Source: Porphyromonadaceae bacterium H1 (GTDB lineage: Bacteria; Bacteroidota; Bacteroidia; Bacteroidales; Paludibacteraceae). Taken from it: a stretch of DNA of 33,276 nt. Positions 24,883 through 33,239 of the stretch are shown piece by piece. Location: contig BDEJ01000064.1 of assembly GCA_001653155.1 (NCBI GenBank), forward strand, positions 1 through 33,276, given 5' to 3'. Below the pieces are notes generated by a model. The model saw only the letters and a list, made by a program, of their open reading frames with translations, did not search any database and was not told where the DNA came from. A program made the translations under genes and the position numbers. How positions within the stretch are numbered: position 1 is the stretch's first letter; every line of letters starts with the position of its first letter.

Positions 24883-26169
24883 TTACTTATCGTTCATCCA
24901 TTTCAGTTTATCAAACAAGGCAAAGAGGAGGGAGAGCACAACACCGACAACGGCAGCAAAAGCCATTCCTTTTAACTGTACTGAGCCGATGGATACGGAA
25001 GCGCCACTAACTCCGATGATGAAAGTTACAGCTCCAAGTACCATGTTTCGATTGCGACTGAAATCGACCCTTTGCTCTACGAACATGCGCAAGCCTTGAA
25101 CAGCAATCACACCGTAAAGCAGGATGGTAATACCTCCCATCACAGCGGTAGGGATGGTAGAAATAGCTGCAGAGATTTTACCGATAAAGGAAAAAGCAAT
25201 GGCCAGTAAGGCGGCTCCACGTATGATCCAAACCGAATATACACGCGTAATCGCCATTACACCGATATTTTCACCGTAAGTAGTATTGGGAGGCGACCCA
25301 ACAAAACCTGAGATAAGATTGCTGATACCATCCCCTAGTAGAGAACGGTGCAAGCCCGGTTTTTTCATTAAATCCTCACCGGTAACTTTACTGGTCACGA
25401 TAAGGTGACTGATGTGTTCGGCAAAAACAACGATACAAGCGGGAATAATGATCAGAATGGCATGAGGATTATAGCTCGGAATATGAAATTGCGGAAGACC
25501 GACCCAAGGTGCTGCGGCAATAGCATCGGTATTTACCATGCCCATTATTAGAGCTAATAAATATCCGGCCACTACGGCAAAAAGGATGGGTATTATTTTG
25601 AGGAAACCACGAAACAGAACAGTACCGAAAATACCCACTCCCAAAGTAAACAGCGAGACGATGAGGGTATTGGGATCTATAACAAAAGGCTCCACAGCTT
25701 GACCTACCTGAGGCGGCCAGGGAGCTAAACCGGCTTGCTGTACGGCAACAGGGGCAAGCTCCAAACCAATAACCGCTACAACAGACCCCATTACAGCAGG
25801 AGGCATGGCCGTATCTATCCAGGCAATACCCCACTTACGAACCACCAATGACATGACAATAAAAAAGATACCAAAAAAAATGAAACCCGACTGAGCTTGC
25901 GAAAATCCTCCATAAGTAGCCGCAATAAGCAGAATGGGAGATATAAAAGCAAAGCTAGATCCGAGGTAAGCCGGGATCCCTCCACGGGTAACCCAAGTAT
26001 AAATGAGTGTACCGATTCCATTCATCAACAAAGCGATGGCCGGATCGACTCCAACCAGAATGGGAACCAGGATTGTGGCTCCAAACATGGCCGTAAGATG
26101 TTGTAAACTGAGGGGAATGCTTTCCCAGAAAGGCAATTTTTCGTGAATACCGATGCTGCGTTTTTCCAT
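24883..26169 (-). CDS. uraA: Uracil/xanthine permease family transporter
   Basis: A 428-residue inner-membrane transporter of the NCS2 family (uracil:proton symport in UraA). About 12-14 membrane segments are visible. GSSFAFISPILLI, the conserved EHISHLIVTSKVTGEDL on helix 8 with the substrate-coordinating Glu, and NTTYGENIGVMAITRVYSVWIIRGAA are fingerprints. Uracil is the most likely substrate because of similarity to UraA; xanthine is an alternative. It is first in a two-gene minus-strand unit with the DUF4886 protein and divergent from thrA. Confidence 0.92.
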   Translation of the reverse strand: MEKRSIGIHEKLPFWESIPLSLQHLTAMFGATILVPILVGVDPAIALLMNGIGTLIYTWVTRGGIPAYLGSSFAFISPILLIAATYGGFSQAQSGFIFFGIFFIVMSLVVRKWGIAWIDTAMPPAVMGSVVAVIGLELAPVAVQQAGLAPWPPQVGQAVEPFVIDPNTLIVSLFTLGVGIFGTVLFRGFLKIIPILFAVVAGYLLALIMGMVNTDAIAAAPWVGLPQFHIPSYNPHAILIIIPACIVVFAEHISHLIVTSKVTGEDLMKKPGLHRSLLGDGISNLISGFVGSPPNTTYGENIGVMAITRVYSVWIIRGAALLAIAFSFIGKISAAISTIPTAVMGGITILLYGVIAVQGLRMFVEQRVDFSRNRNMVLGAVTFIIGVSGASVSIGSVQLKGMAFAAVVGVVLSLLFALFDKLKWMNDK

Positions 26170-26236
26170 GTGTTTTATTTTTACAAAAAAGATATAATGT
26201 AATATAACGGCCTCCGAAAAAAATGGAAAAGCCGCG

Positions 26237-26244
26237 CAAAATTA
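26237..26244 (-). promoter_or_regulatory. -7 promoter element for the uracil permease gene
   Basis: TAATTTTG on the minus strand is an exact TAnnTTTG match. The leader would be about 60 bases. The -33 site is not clear. The rest of 26170-26399 holds no gene; the thrA promoter could not be placed with certainty. Confidence 0.45.
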
Positions 26245-26399
26245 GTTTTTTTATCTGTGTTTTTGTGCAGATGGCGGATAAAAATTTAGAAAGCCTCTTT
26301 TGTTTGCCGGAAAATAGCTAATATTGCAAGTTGAAAGGAAAATAGCTGCTTTTCTTCATACAAAATGACGAGCTAAAAACATCAGAAAAACAACAAGCA

Positions 26400-28835
26400 A
26401 TGAAGGTACTAAAGTTTGGAGGAAGTTCCGTAGGTTCCGCCGAAGGCATCCGCAGTCTCAAGCGAATCGTAGAGTCGCAGCAAGAAGCCGTTATTGTTGT
26501 AGTATCGGCCTTATCCGGTATCACGGATCAACTCTACAAAGCGGCAGAATTAGCCGTAGCTGCCGATGAGGCCTATCGCATTGAATACGAAATGATGCTT
26601 ACACGGCACCTCAATTTAATTGAGGATGTTGTGCTTGATCAGCAAAAAGAACGTGTTACAGAAGAAGTTAAGGCCCTGTTCTTCGACCTGAAAAACATCC
26701 TGCATGGCATATCCCTTATAAAAGACGTATCGTCGAGAATAACCGACACCCTCGTTGCTTACGGAGAGATGCTCTCCTCTCTCATTGTTGCCGGGGCTAT
26801 AGAAGGAGCGGAACACTTTGATTCGAAGGGCTTCATCAAAACGCATGAGCAGTTCGGCAAGCAGGTGGTGGATTTCCCGACTTCCAATCGCCTTATCCGG
26901 GAAAGTTTTTCGAAAGAACCTGCTATAGCGGTCTGCGGAGGATTTATCTCGTCGGACAGTCACAGCGCTAAGGTTACCAACCTCGGCCGGGGCGGATCGG
27001 ATTATACGGCGGCCATTCTTGCAGCCGCTCTCGGAGCTTCCTGCCTCGAAATATGGACGGATGTGGACGGATTTATGACTGCCGACCCCCGCATCATCGA
27101 TACAGCCTACGTTATCGAACAGCTCAGTTTCAGCGAAGCTATGGAGCTCTGTAATTTTGGAGCTAAGGTTATTTATCCGCCTACCATCTTTCCCGTTTTC
27201 CATAAAAATATCCCTTTGCGCATCAAAAACACTTTTAACCCGGAAGCTCCCGGAACTTGTATATCAGACGAAGGAAAGCTTCGGTCAGGAGGAAAAGCCA
27301 TCAAAGGCATCTCATCGGTCAACGACACCTCACTTATCACCGTACAAGGCTTGGGTATGGTAGGCGTAATCGGGGTGAATTACCGCATATTCCGGGCATT
27401 GGCACAAAATAGCATCAGTGTTTTTATGGTTTCACAAGCCTCTTCAGAAAACACCACATCCATAGCTGTAAAGAATGCCGACAGTTTAAAAGCTGTCACG
27501 GCTCTTCGCGAAGAATTCGAAGAAGAAATGGCACAGGGTGAGATAAGCCGTATTTTTTCGGAAGACGACTTAGCTACCATAGCTATTGTGGGCGACAACA
27601 TGAAACGCACTCCCGGTATTGCAGGGAAACTATTCGGAACACTCGGTCGTAACGGTATTAACGTCGTAGCTTGTGCACAGGGAGCCTCGGAAACCAATAT
27701 CTCCTTTGTTACCGACCGGGTTTCGCTGCGTAAAGCTCTGAATGTCATACACGACTCCTTCTTCCTCTCCGAGTATCAGGCTCTCAACCTCTTTGTGGTA
27801 GGTGTAGGGACGGTAGGAGGGAGCCTGCTCGAGCAAATCAAGAAGCAACAACCCAAACTCATGAAACAAAACGGTCTCAAACTCGAAGTCGTTGGAATAG
27901 CATCGAGTAAAAAATGTTGTTTCGCCCGGGAAGGCATCGACCTCGAAAATTACCGGCAAGCCTTGGAAGAAGGTGCTGCAGCCAGTGCTGAAAATATCTG
28001 TCGTGAAATACTCCAGATGAATATATTCAACTCCGTATTTGTAGATTGTACTGCCAGCAAAGAAGTAGCAGCTCTTTACCAAATCCTGCTTGACAACAAC
28101 GTATCGGTGGTTACAGCCAACAAACTGGCTGCTTCGTCGGCCTACGAAAACTACAGTCGGCTCAAGGAAAGCGCCCGTCGACGGGGTGTAAAGTTCCTTT
28201 TCGAAACCAATGTGGGAGCCGGGCTACCGATTATCAGTACTATCAATAGTCTGATAAACAGTGGAGACCATATTCTGCGCCTCGAAGCCGTACTCTCCGG
28301 CACTCTCAACTTCATTTTCAACAGCATCAGTCCGGAAGTAAGCCTGAGCCAAGCCATAAGAATGGCCCAGCAGGCCGGATATTCGGAGCCCGATCCCCGC
28401 ATCGATCTCAGTGGGCAGGACGTCATACGCAAGCTCGTTATATTGGCTCGCGAGGCCGGCTATTGCGTAGAACAGGATGAGGTAGAAAGACAACTTTTCA
28501 TCCCGGAAACACTCTTTAGGGGCAGCGTGGAGGATTTTTGGCAAAATATCAGCAGCCTCGACAAAGACTTTGAAAGCAAACGCCGCGAACTCGATGCCCA
28601 AGGCAAACGCTGGCGTTTCGTAGCCAGTATGGAAGCCGGAAAATGCCGCGTAGGACTACAAGCCGTTGACCGCAAACACCCTTTCTTCGACTTGCAGGGA
28701 AGCAACAACATCGTACTGATTACCACCGAACGATACAACGAATACCCGATGATAATAAAAGGATACGGCGCCGGCGCCGGAGTAACCGCAGCCGGGGTGT
28801 TCTCCGACATCATCAGCATTGCTAACGTAAGATAA
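26400..28835 (+). CDS. thrA: Bifunctional aspartate kinase / homoserine dehydrogenase
   Basis: Catalyses the first and third steps from aspartate toward threonine and methionine. The aspartokinase domain (about 1-285) starts MKVLKFGGSSVGSAEGI and includes GRGGSDYTAAILAAAL and EIWTDVDGFMTADPR. Two ACT-type regulatory parts follow at about 300-460 (VQGLGMVGVIGVNYRIFRAL, ATIAIVGDNMKRTPGIAGKLFGTL), the site of threonine feedback in E. coli ThrA. The homoserine dehydrogenase domain (about 465-811) has LFVVGVGTVGGSLLEQI and the substrate-region LEAVLSGTLNFIFN. The length of 811 residues is full. thrB/thrC do not follow; sufE lies 24 bases downstream. No leader-peptide attenuator is seen. Confidence 0.96.
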   Translation: MKVLKFGGSSVGSAEGIRSLKRIVESQQEAVIVVVSALSGITDQLYKAAELAVAADEAYRIEYEMMLTRHLNLIEDVVLDQQKERVTEEVKALFFDLKNILHGISLIKDVSSRITDTLVAYGEMLSSLIVAGAIEGAEHFDSKGFIKTHEQFGKQVVDFPTSNRLIRESFSKEPAIAVCGGFISSDSHSAKVTNLGRGGSDYTAAILAAALGASCLEIWTDVDGFMTADPRIIDTAYVIEQLSFSEAMELCNFGAKVIYPPTIFPVFHKNIPLRIKNTFNPEAPGTCISDEGKLRSGGKAIKGISSVNDTSLITVQGLGMVGVIGVNYRIFRALAQNSISVFMVSQASSENTTSIAVKNADSLKAVTALREEFEEEMAQGEISRIFSEDDLATIAIVGDNMKRTPGIAGKLFGTLGRNGINVVACAQGASETNISFVTDRVSLRKALNVIHDSFFLSEYQALNLFVVGVGTVGGSLLEQIKKQQPKLMKQNGLKLEVVGIASSKKCCFAREGIDLENYRQALEEGAAASAENICREILQMNIFNSVFVDCTASKEVAALYQILLDNNVSVVTANKLAASSAYENYSRLKESARRRGVKFLFETNVGAGLPIISTINSLINSGDHILRLEAVLSGTLNFIFNSISPEVSLSQAIRMAQQAGYSEPDPRIDLSGQDVIRKLVILAREAGYCVEQDEVERQLFIPETLFRGSVEDFWQNISSLDKDFESKRRELDAQGKRWRFVASMEAGKCRVGLQAVDRKHPFFDLQGSNNIVLITTERYNEYPMIIKGYGAGAGVTAAGVFSDIISIANVR

Positions 28836-28859
28836 ACAGAACTAAAAACTCAAAGAAAA

Positions 28860-29282
28860 ATGACTATAGACGAAATTCAAAATCAAATCATCGGCGAATT
28901 CGAAATATTCGACGACTGGATGGATCGCTACTCCCTCCTTATCGACCTTGGAAAAGACCTTGCCCCCCTGCCCGAGACGGAGAAAACACCTCAGAATCTG
29001 ATCGAAGGCTGCCAAAGCCGTGTATGGCTCAGTGCCCGTTACGAAAACGGACGCATCCTATTCCAAGCCGAGAGCGACGCACTGCTCGTAAAAGGCATCG
29101 TAGCCCTGCTCATACGCATCTTCTCCGGTCAAAGCCCCGACGACATCATCAATGCCGACTTGCGCTTTGTCGAAGCCATTGGCCTCAGCAGCCATTTATC
29201 ACCCACACGTTCCAACGGATTACTGGCCATGATACGGCAAATGAAATACTACGCGATGGCTTTTAAAGCCAAAGAAAAATAA
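28860..29282 (+). CDS. sufE: SufE family Fe-S assembly sulfur-transfer protein
   Basis: A 140-residue cytoplasmic protein that accepts sulfur from the cysteine desulfurase SufS. The active-site cysteine C51 lies in IEGCQSRVW, and IFSGQSPDDIINADLRFVEAIGLSSHLSPTRSNGL is the conserved C-terminal half. SufS and SufBCD are not adjacent; the gene follows thrA on the same strand after 24 bases. It may be cotranscribed with thrA. CsdE is a close paralogue and cannot be told apart here. Confidence 0.92.
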   Translation: MTIDEIQNQIIGEFEIFDDWMDRYSLLIDLGKDLAPLPETEKTPQNLIEGCQSRVWLSARYENGRILFQAESDALLVKGIVALLIRIFSGQSPDDIINADLRFVEAIGLSSHLSPTRSNGLLAMIRQMKYYAMAFKAKEK

Positions 29283-29371
29283 ATACGGCATTCCTCGATA
29301 AAATATATTTTTACCAGTCCTTTGTATCCAGATTTCATCAAAAAGTAAATTAAACAGTAAACTAAAAATTT

Positions 29372-30445
29372 ATGAAGAACAAAAATTTTATGAAAAAACT
29401 CTTCATCTCGGCTTTAGCGGTTTTACTTGTATTTACAGCCTGCGACGACGCCCCAAAGCCCGAAGAAACTACCGTCGTTTACGACGTGTACGCAGCCGGA
29501 ATAATCAGTAGTATGACCAGTCCGGATAAAATGGCAGTATTTTGGAAAAACGGTGAAATGCAGAAGCTGAGTAAGGGAACAAATCAAGCAGAAGCAAAGA
29601 CGGTCTTTGTCACCGACAAACACGTATATGTAGGCGGATACGAAAACAACAGTGAAAACAAAAAAGTAGCCGTAGTTTGGAAAGACGGTCAGACTCAGCA
29701 GCTAAGCGATGGAAAAGGAGACGCTGAAATTCAATCGATATTCGTATCGGGTAACGATGTGTACGCAACCGGCTACAGTACCCAAGACGGCAGTGGACGA
29801 ATGGCTGCCTTTTGGAAGAATGGAGAGCTGCGCTACATAAGCAAGACCTATTCCGAAGGATATTCCATATTCGTTTCTAATGACGGCGATGTATATATAG
29901 CAGGTTACGAGGAGAATAGCAATATGAAGCGTATAGCCACTCTTTGGAAAAATGAAGAAACCCAAAAATTGGATGACAGTGAAAATACAACATTTGCTTA
30001 TTCGGTATTTGTTTCGGCTAAGGATGTATATGTAGCGGGCGACGAGCATATGGAATCAAGCACGCGCTGTAAGCTCTGGAAAAACGGCCAGGTTCAGGAC
30101 CTCGAACAGGAAGGCTTGAGCAACTGCGCAGCCTTGTCGGTGACCGTATCGGGCAAGGATGTATATGTAATCGGATCTGAACGCCTGGATATGGGATTAG
30201 TCCAACCTTTACTGTGGAAAAACGGTCGTCTAAAAAAACTCGAAACAAAAGAGAACACACTTACAGGAATCATGGGTTTATATAGTTCCGGAGAAGATAT
30301 ATACATCTCAGGAGTAGAAGCTAACATGACGGAAGGAAAAGCCGTTATTTGGAAAAACGATAAAGCCCAATACCTGAATAACGATCAATCGAAATTTGCT
30401 ATAGCCAATTCGGTATTTGTACATAAAAGGGAAGAAAAAAAGTAA
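29372..30445 (+). CDS. Lipoprotein with seven tandem WKNG repeats, probable beta-propeller
   Basis: A 357-residue protein. The signal peptide ends in VFTAC (C24 from the first Met, C18 if the ATG at 29390 is used). The mature chain consists of seven degenerate repeats of about 43-48 residues. Each reads roughly DVYVAGYE, a charged loop, then V-WKNG-QxL, a short loop, then SVFVSGK. Their starts lie near VYDVYAAG, HVYVGGYE, DVYATGYS, DVYIAGYE, DVYVAGDE, DVYVIGSE and DIYISGVE. Seven four-strand repeats would close a seven-bladed propeller. I know no precise family name. It is predicted to be a lipid-anchored binding protein. A terminator-like hairpin follows at 30480. Confidence 0.85.
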   Translation: MKNKNFMKKLFISALAVLLVFTACDDAPKPEETTVVYDVYAAGIISSMTSPDKMAVFWKNGEMQKLSKGTNQAEAKTVFVTDKHVYVGGYENNSENKKVAVVWKDGQTQQLSDGKGDAEIQSIFVSGNDVYATGYSTQDGSGRMAAFWKNGELRYISKTYSEGYSIFVSNDGDVYIAGYEENSNMKRIATLWKNEETQKLDDSENTTFAYSVFVSAKDVYVAGDEHMESSTRCKLWKNGQVQDLEQEGLSNCAALSVTVSGKDVYVIGSERLDMGLVQPLLWKNGRLKKLETKENTLTGIMGLYSSGEDIYISGVEANMTEGKAVIWKNDKAQYLNNDQSKFAIANSVFVHKREEKK

Positions 30446-30479
30446 GTTTTTACCGACAATAATATTATACTCCCAGCAT

Positions 30480-30512
30480 CAACAGCGATTGTAAAAGGTC
30501 GCTGTTGTTTTT
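30480..30512 (+). terminator. Terminator after the propeller gene; copy 1 of a repeated hairpin
   Basis: CAACAGCGAT (30480-30489) pairs with GTCGCTGTTG (30498-30507), closed by one G-T pair, and is followed by T6. The same arms, loop and T-run occur again at 33086-33121. Confidence 0.85.
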
Positions 30513-30631
30513 TATTCAAAAACTCTAAATCTCCCGGTTGATAGAAAGCTGTTCTTCCAATATGAATCCCCACAAAAACCGAAAAAGGGATATTAATTTT
30601 AGACACTTTATTGTTTTTTTATATCAATCTA
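30513..30631. other. Intergenic stretch before the DUF4832 gene promoter
   Basis: Together with the leader below, this makes up most of the 422-base gap between the propeller gene and the DUF4874/4832 gene. It is AT-rich. I see no gene, repeat or hairpin of note in it. Confidence 0.6.
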
Positions 30632-30664
30632 TTTGTTTCCTATGGTATTAAATCAATAAATTTG
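30632..30664 (+). promoter_or_regulatory. Promoter of the DUF4874/DUF4832 gene
   Basis: TTTG at 30632-30635 is followed after 21 bases by TAAATTTG at 30657-30664, a full match to the Bacteroidota vegetative promoter. The predicted start near 30670 gives a leader of about 198 bases, unusually long for this window. Confidence 0.6.
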
Positions 30665-30716
30665 CAGAAAAACGCAGTAGACGCAAATTCACTTGGATCC
30701 ATTGTTTAGCTTTCTC

Positions 30717-30778
30717 GGGATGCTTTAGTAGTCCTGAGAACAGCTTGGAAAGCATTCCTTTATGCCGAAATCTCAGGA
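30717..30778 (+). promoter_or_regulatory. Structured 5' leader with competing helices
   Basis: GGGATGCTTT (30717-30726) can pair with AAAGCATTCC (30749-30758) through 10 pairs including one G-U. TCCTGAGA (30732-30739) can pair perfectly with TCTCAGGA (30771-30778). The two helices interleave, so they form a pseudoknot or exclude one another; a third short stem GCAT/ATGC (30752-30755 with 30762-30765) fits only with the second. This is compatible with a regulatory leader, but chance cannot be excluded. Confidence 0.35.
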
Positions 30779-30867
30779 AAAAAACAAGTCCATCAAACGA
30801 GTTGGCTACATAGGACCATGGGCTTATCATAATCACACACAATCGTTAAACTATAAAATTTAATCGT

Positions 30868-33045
30868 ATGAAAAATTTAATTTTCGGATTTTGTCTGTGT
30901 ATATCAAGCTCCCTTATCTGTGCTCAGACAAGAATTTCATATCCTGAGTCCTACGACTCGTTTGCGAATCCTGAAAGAGGTTTTCAGAAGTATTCCATTA
31001 CAAATGCACAGTATAACAATACGGTAAATTACAGCAATCTGAGTCAAAGCACATTGAGAGGATGGAGAAACGGCAACGACAAGGTAAGCGTAATTTTCAG
31101 GTATTTCTTATTGAATAACTTTCTTTATTCGAATATCTCCCAAACTTATCTTGATAATATGCAAAAGGATTTTAATGTAATTCGGAGTGCGGGACTTAAG
31201 TGCATCGTACGCTTCTCATACAGCAACAGCCGATCCTCCTCGGCACAACAGCCCGAAAAATCGCGTATAATTGCACATATCAAGCAGCTTAAAAAATTGC
31301 TGGAGAAGAATAAAGATATCATCTATACCTACCAGGCGGGCTTTATAGGAACATGGGGCGAGTGGCACTATACCAATTCAAGCGAATTTGGTACGGAAGA
31401 TTATATAAATGCGGCTCAATGGGCTAATCGAAAAGAAATAATCGACGCCATGCTGACTACAACGCCGCCGGAAATCCCGATTCAGGTACGTTATCCCAAA
31501 ATCAAAAAGATAATGTACGGAACGACCCAATTGACCGCATCAACAGCCTATCAAAATACCCCTCGGGCGAGAATCGGATTTTTCAACGACGCTTTTTTAA
31601 ACGCTTGGGGAGATATGGGAACTTATAGCAATGTCGGACAATGGGAGTATCCTGCAGGCTCCGAAGATTATCTATACGTATCGAATGAAACGAAATATAC
31701 CCCCATGAGCGGGGAGACTAATGGAATGAACCCTCCTCGTAGCAACATAGATAATGCCATAACAGAAATGGATGCGACCAATTGGTCGACACTAAACAGG
31801 GATTATCACGAAGAAGTTATTAGCAACTGGATGGACAACCCGAATCGTTTTTCAGAAATGAAGAGGCAACTCGGATATCGGTTTGTACTGAAAAAAGGTA
31901 GCTTTAGCTTAAATCAGAACACCTTATCCGTCAGCCTCAGCATCGAAAACGTCGGATTTGCACGCCTGTTCAAACCCAGGAAGGCCGTACTTGTACTTTT
32001 AAATACAAATGACAACAAGCGCTATACATTCATCCTCAATACCGACCCGAGAACTTGGGAAGGAAAAGTAAACATTTCTCAAAACATCAACATAAGTGCA
32101 TTACCTACAGGAAATTATTCCGTTCATTTACAATTGCCCGATATCAATCCGGGGTTAGCTAAGCGTCCGGAATACAGCATCCGATTCGCCAACACCAACA
32201 TCTGGGATAACACACAGGGATACAACAATCTGAGATACACCTTCAATAAAACTCCCGTTCTGGATTGTCCGTCGGTTGATATTGTTGTGGATGGAGACGA
32301 TAGCGAATGGTCACCCGTTAGCGTTTTTTCTCAAAAAAACGGCGAAACTCTTAAAGTATACAACAACAGTGAATATGTATATTTTCAATTTAACGGAAAT
32401 AACTTTGTTAATTATCAGATATACATCGACACCAAGAACGGAATCAGCGGCTACAGCAACTACAACTGGCCTGAGCTTTCCGCTAATTTCATGATAGAAA
32501 ATAGCCGGCTGTATCGCTATACCGGAACCGGAGCAACTTGGGATTGGAGCCAGATCGAAGAAGGAAATATAGCTTCCGTGAAAAACAACGGAGTGGTGGA
32601 AGTCAGGATGGATATAAACCTTTTTCAAAACAACAGTTTTAAAATCGGATTCAAGACACTTAATTCTTCTTGGCAAACCATCAGGGCATTACCCGACCGG
32701 GATGAAAATACCGAATATCTATTCTGCCCAATGAAGAGGAATAACAACGGATTAAACCAAGTCCGAGTTATGAGCGGGCTGCCTTCAAGGCCGGGAAAAG
32801 ACGAAGTGATAATATTCCCGAACCCCGTTGGAAATAGGCTAAACATTAGCTACAAAGGATCCGATACTCCCCTTGATGCTGCTATTTTTTCAATCGAAGG
32901 CCGCCTGCTTAAAAGCGAAAACTATGATAAAGTGAATACTTATACCGGATCGATAGATATTTCTTCTTTACCTGCCGGAATTTATCTGCTGAAAATAAAT
33001 ACTAAGGAAAAAACAAAAATAGTGAGATTTCAAAAAAGATTGTAA
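30868..33045 (+). CDS. T9SS-secreted DUF4874/DUF4832 protein with CBM9-like region
   Basis: A 725-residue protein with a signal peptide (1-19, ending ICAQ). About 25-195 resembles DUF4874 (SFANPERGFQKYS at the front; GFIGTWGEWHYTN later). About 200-425 resembles DUF4832 (RIGFFNDAFLNAWGDMGTY, then MKRQLGYRFVLKKG). These domains are thought to form a TIM-barrel-like, glycosidase-related unit with an attached beta-sandwich. About 468-640 (VVDGDDSEW, then VYFQFNGNNFVNYQIYIDT) resembles a CBM9-type carbohydrate-binding module. Residues from about 647 (VIIFPNPVGNRLNISY to KTKIVRFQKRL) are a type A C-terminal domain that targets T9SS export and surface anchoring. A surface glycan-acting role is inferred; no enzyme activity is proven. 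Confidence 0.88.
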   Translation: MKNLIFGFCLCISSSLICAQTRISYPESYDSFANPERGFQKYSITNAQYNNTVNYSNLSQSTLRGWRNGNDKVSVIFRYFLLNNFLYSNISQTYLDNMQKDFNVIRSAGLKCIVRFSYSNSRSSSAQQPEKSRIIAHIKQLKKLLEKNKDIIYTYQAGFIGTWGEWHYTNSSEFGTEDYINAAQWANRKEIIDAMLTTTPPEIPIQVRYPKIKKIMYGTTQLTASTAYQNTPRARIGFFNDAFLNAWGDMGTYSNVGQWEYPAGSEDYLYVSNETKYTPMSGETNGMNPPRSNIDNAITEMDATNWSTLNRDYHEEVISNWMDNPNRFSEMKRQLGYRFVLKKGSFSLNQNTLSVSLSIENVGFARLFKPRKAVLVLLNTNDNKRYTFILNTDPRTWEGKVNISQNINISALPTGNYSVHLQLPDINPGLAKRPEYSIRFANTNIWDNTQGYNNLRYTFNKTPVLDCPSVDIVVDGDDSEWSPVSVFSQKNGETLKVYNNSEYVYFQFNGNNFVNYQIYIDTKNGISGYSNYNWPELSANFMIENSRLYRYTGTGATWDWSQIEEGNIASVKNNGVVEVRMDINLFQNNSFKIGFKTLNSSWQTIRALPDRDENTEYLFCPMKRNNNGLNQVRVMSGLPSRPGKDEVIIFPNPVGNRLNISYKGSDTPLDAAIFSIEGRLLKSENYDKVNTYTGSIDISSLPAGIYLLKINTKEKTKIVRFQKRL

Positions 33046-33085
33046 AGAAACGAATCGGCGTACCGTAGCCCTAAAATACCGTCAT

Positions 33086-33121
33086 AAAACAACAGCGACT
33101 GTAAAAGGTCGCTGTTGTTTT
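33086..33121 (+). terminator. Terminator after the DUF4832 gene; copy 2 of the repeated hairpin
   Basis: AAAACAACAGCGAC (33086-33099) pairs perfectly with GTCGCTGTTGTTTT (33108-33121) around the 8-base loop TGTAAAAG. It is nearly identical to 30480-30512. Confidence 0.9.
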
Positions 33122-33180
33122 ATCATCCAAAGCAAGAGGATTTTTGTGCCTGAAAAACACACATAAAAGCTCTAAGGCAT

Positions 33181-33239
33181 GGCATTGCTAACTAAGTATA
33201 TAAGGCATTAAATCTTCGGCATTGCTAACTAAGTATATA
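33181..33239. repeat. Two direct copies of a 22-base repeat at the window edge
   Basis: The 22-base unit, whose first 16 bases are GGCATTGCTAACTAAG, occurs identically at 33181-33202 and 33218-33239, a period of 37 bases. Only two copies fit before the window ends 37 bases later; the following 37 bases do not continue the unit. No coding sequence covers it. It could be the start of a small repeat family, a recombination site or a protein-binding pair. Confidence 0.7.

Noticed and set aside
26616-27203. Minus-strand open frame of 195 codons inside thrA
   Set aside because: Antisense shadow of the aspartokinase domain, with low-complexity translation and no motif.
29423-30327. Minus-strand open frames inside the propeller lipoprotein gene
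   Set aside because: They mirror the repeated sequence of the plus-strand gene and have no independent coding signs.
30648-30842. Minus-strand 64-codon frame in the DUF4832 leader
   Set aside because: It overlaps the promoter and the structured leader, has no promoter of its own and no family resemblance that I can see. A decayed gene cannot be excluded, but the evidence is too thin.
33181-33239. Possible CRISPR array
   Set aside because: Only two copies with a 15-base gap are present, too short for spacers, and no cas gene is in the window.
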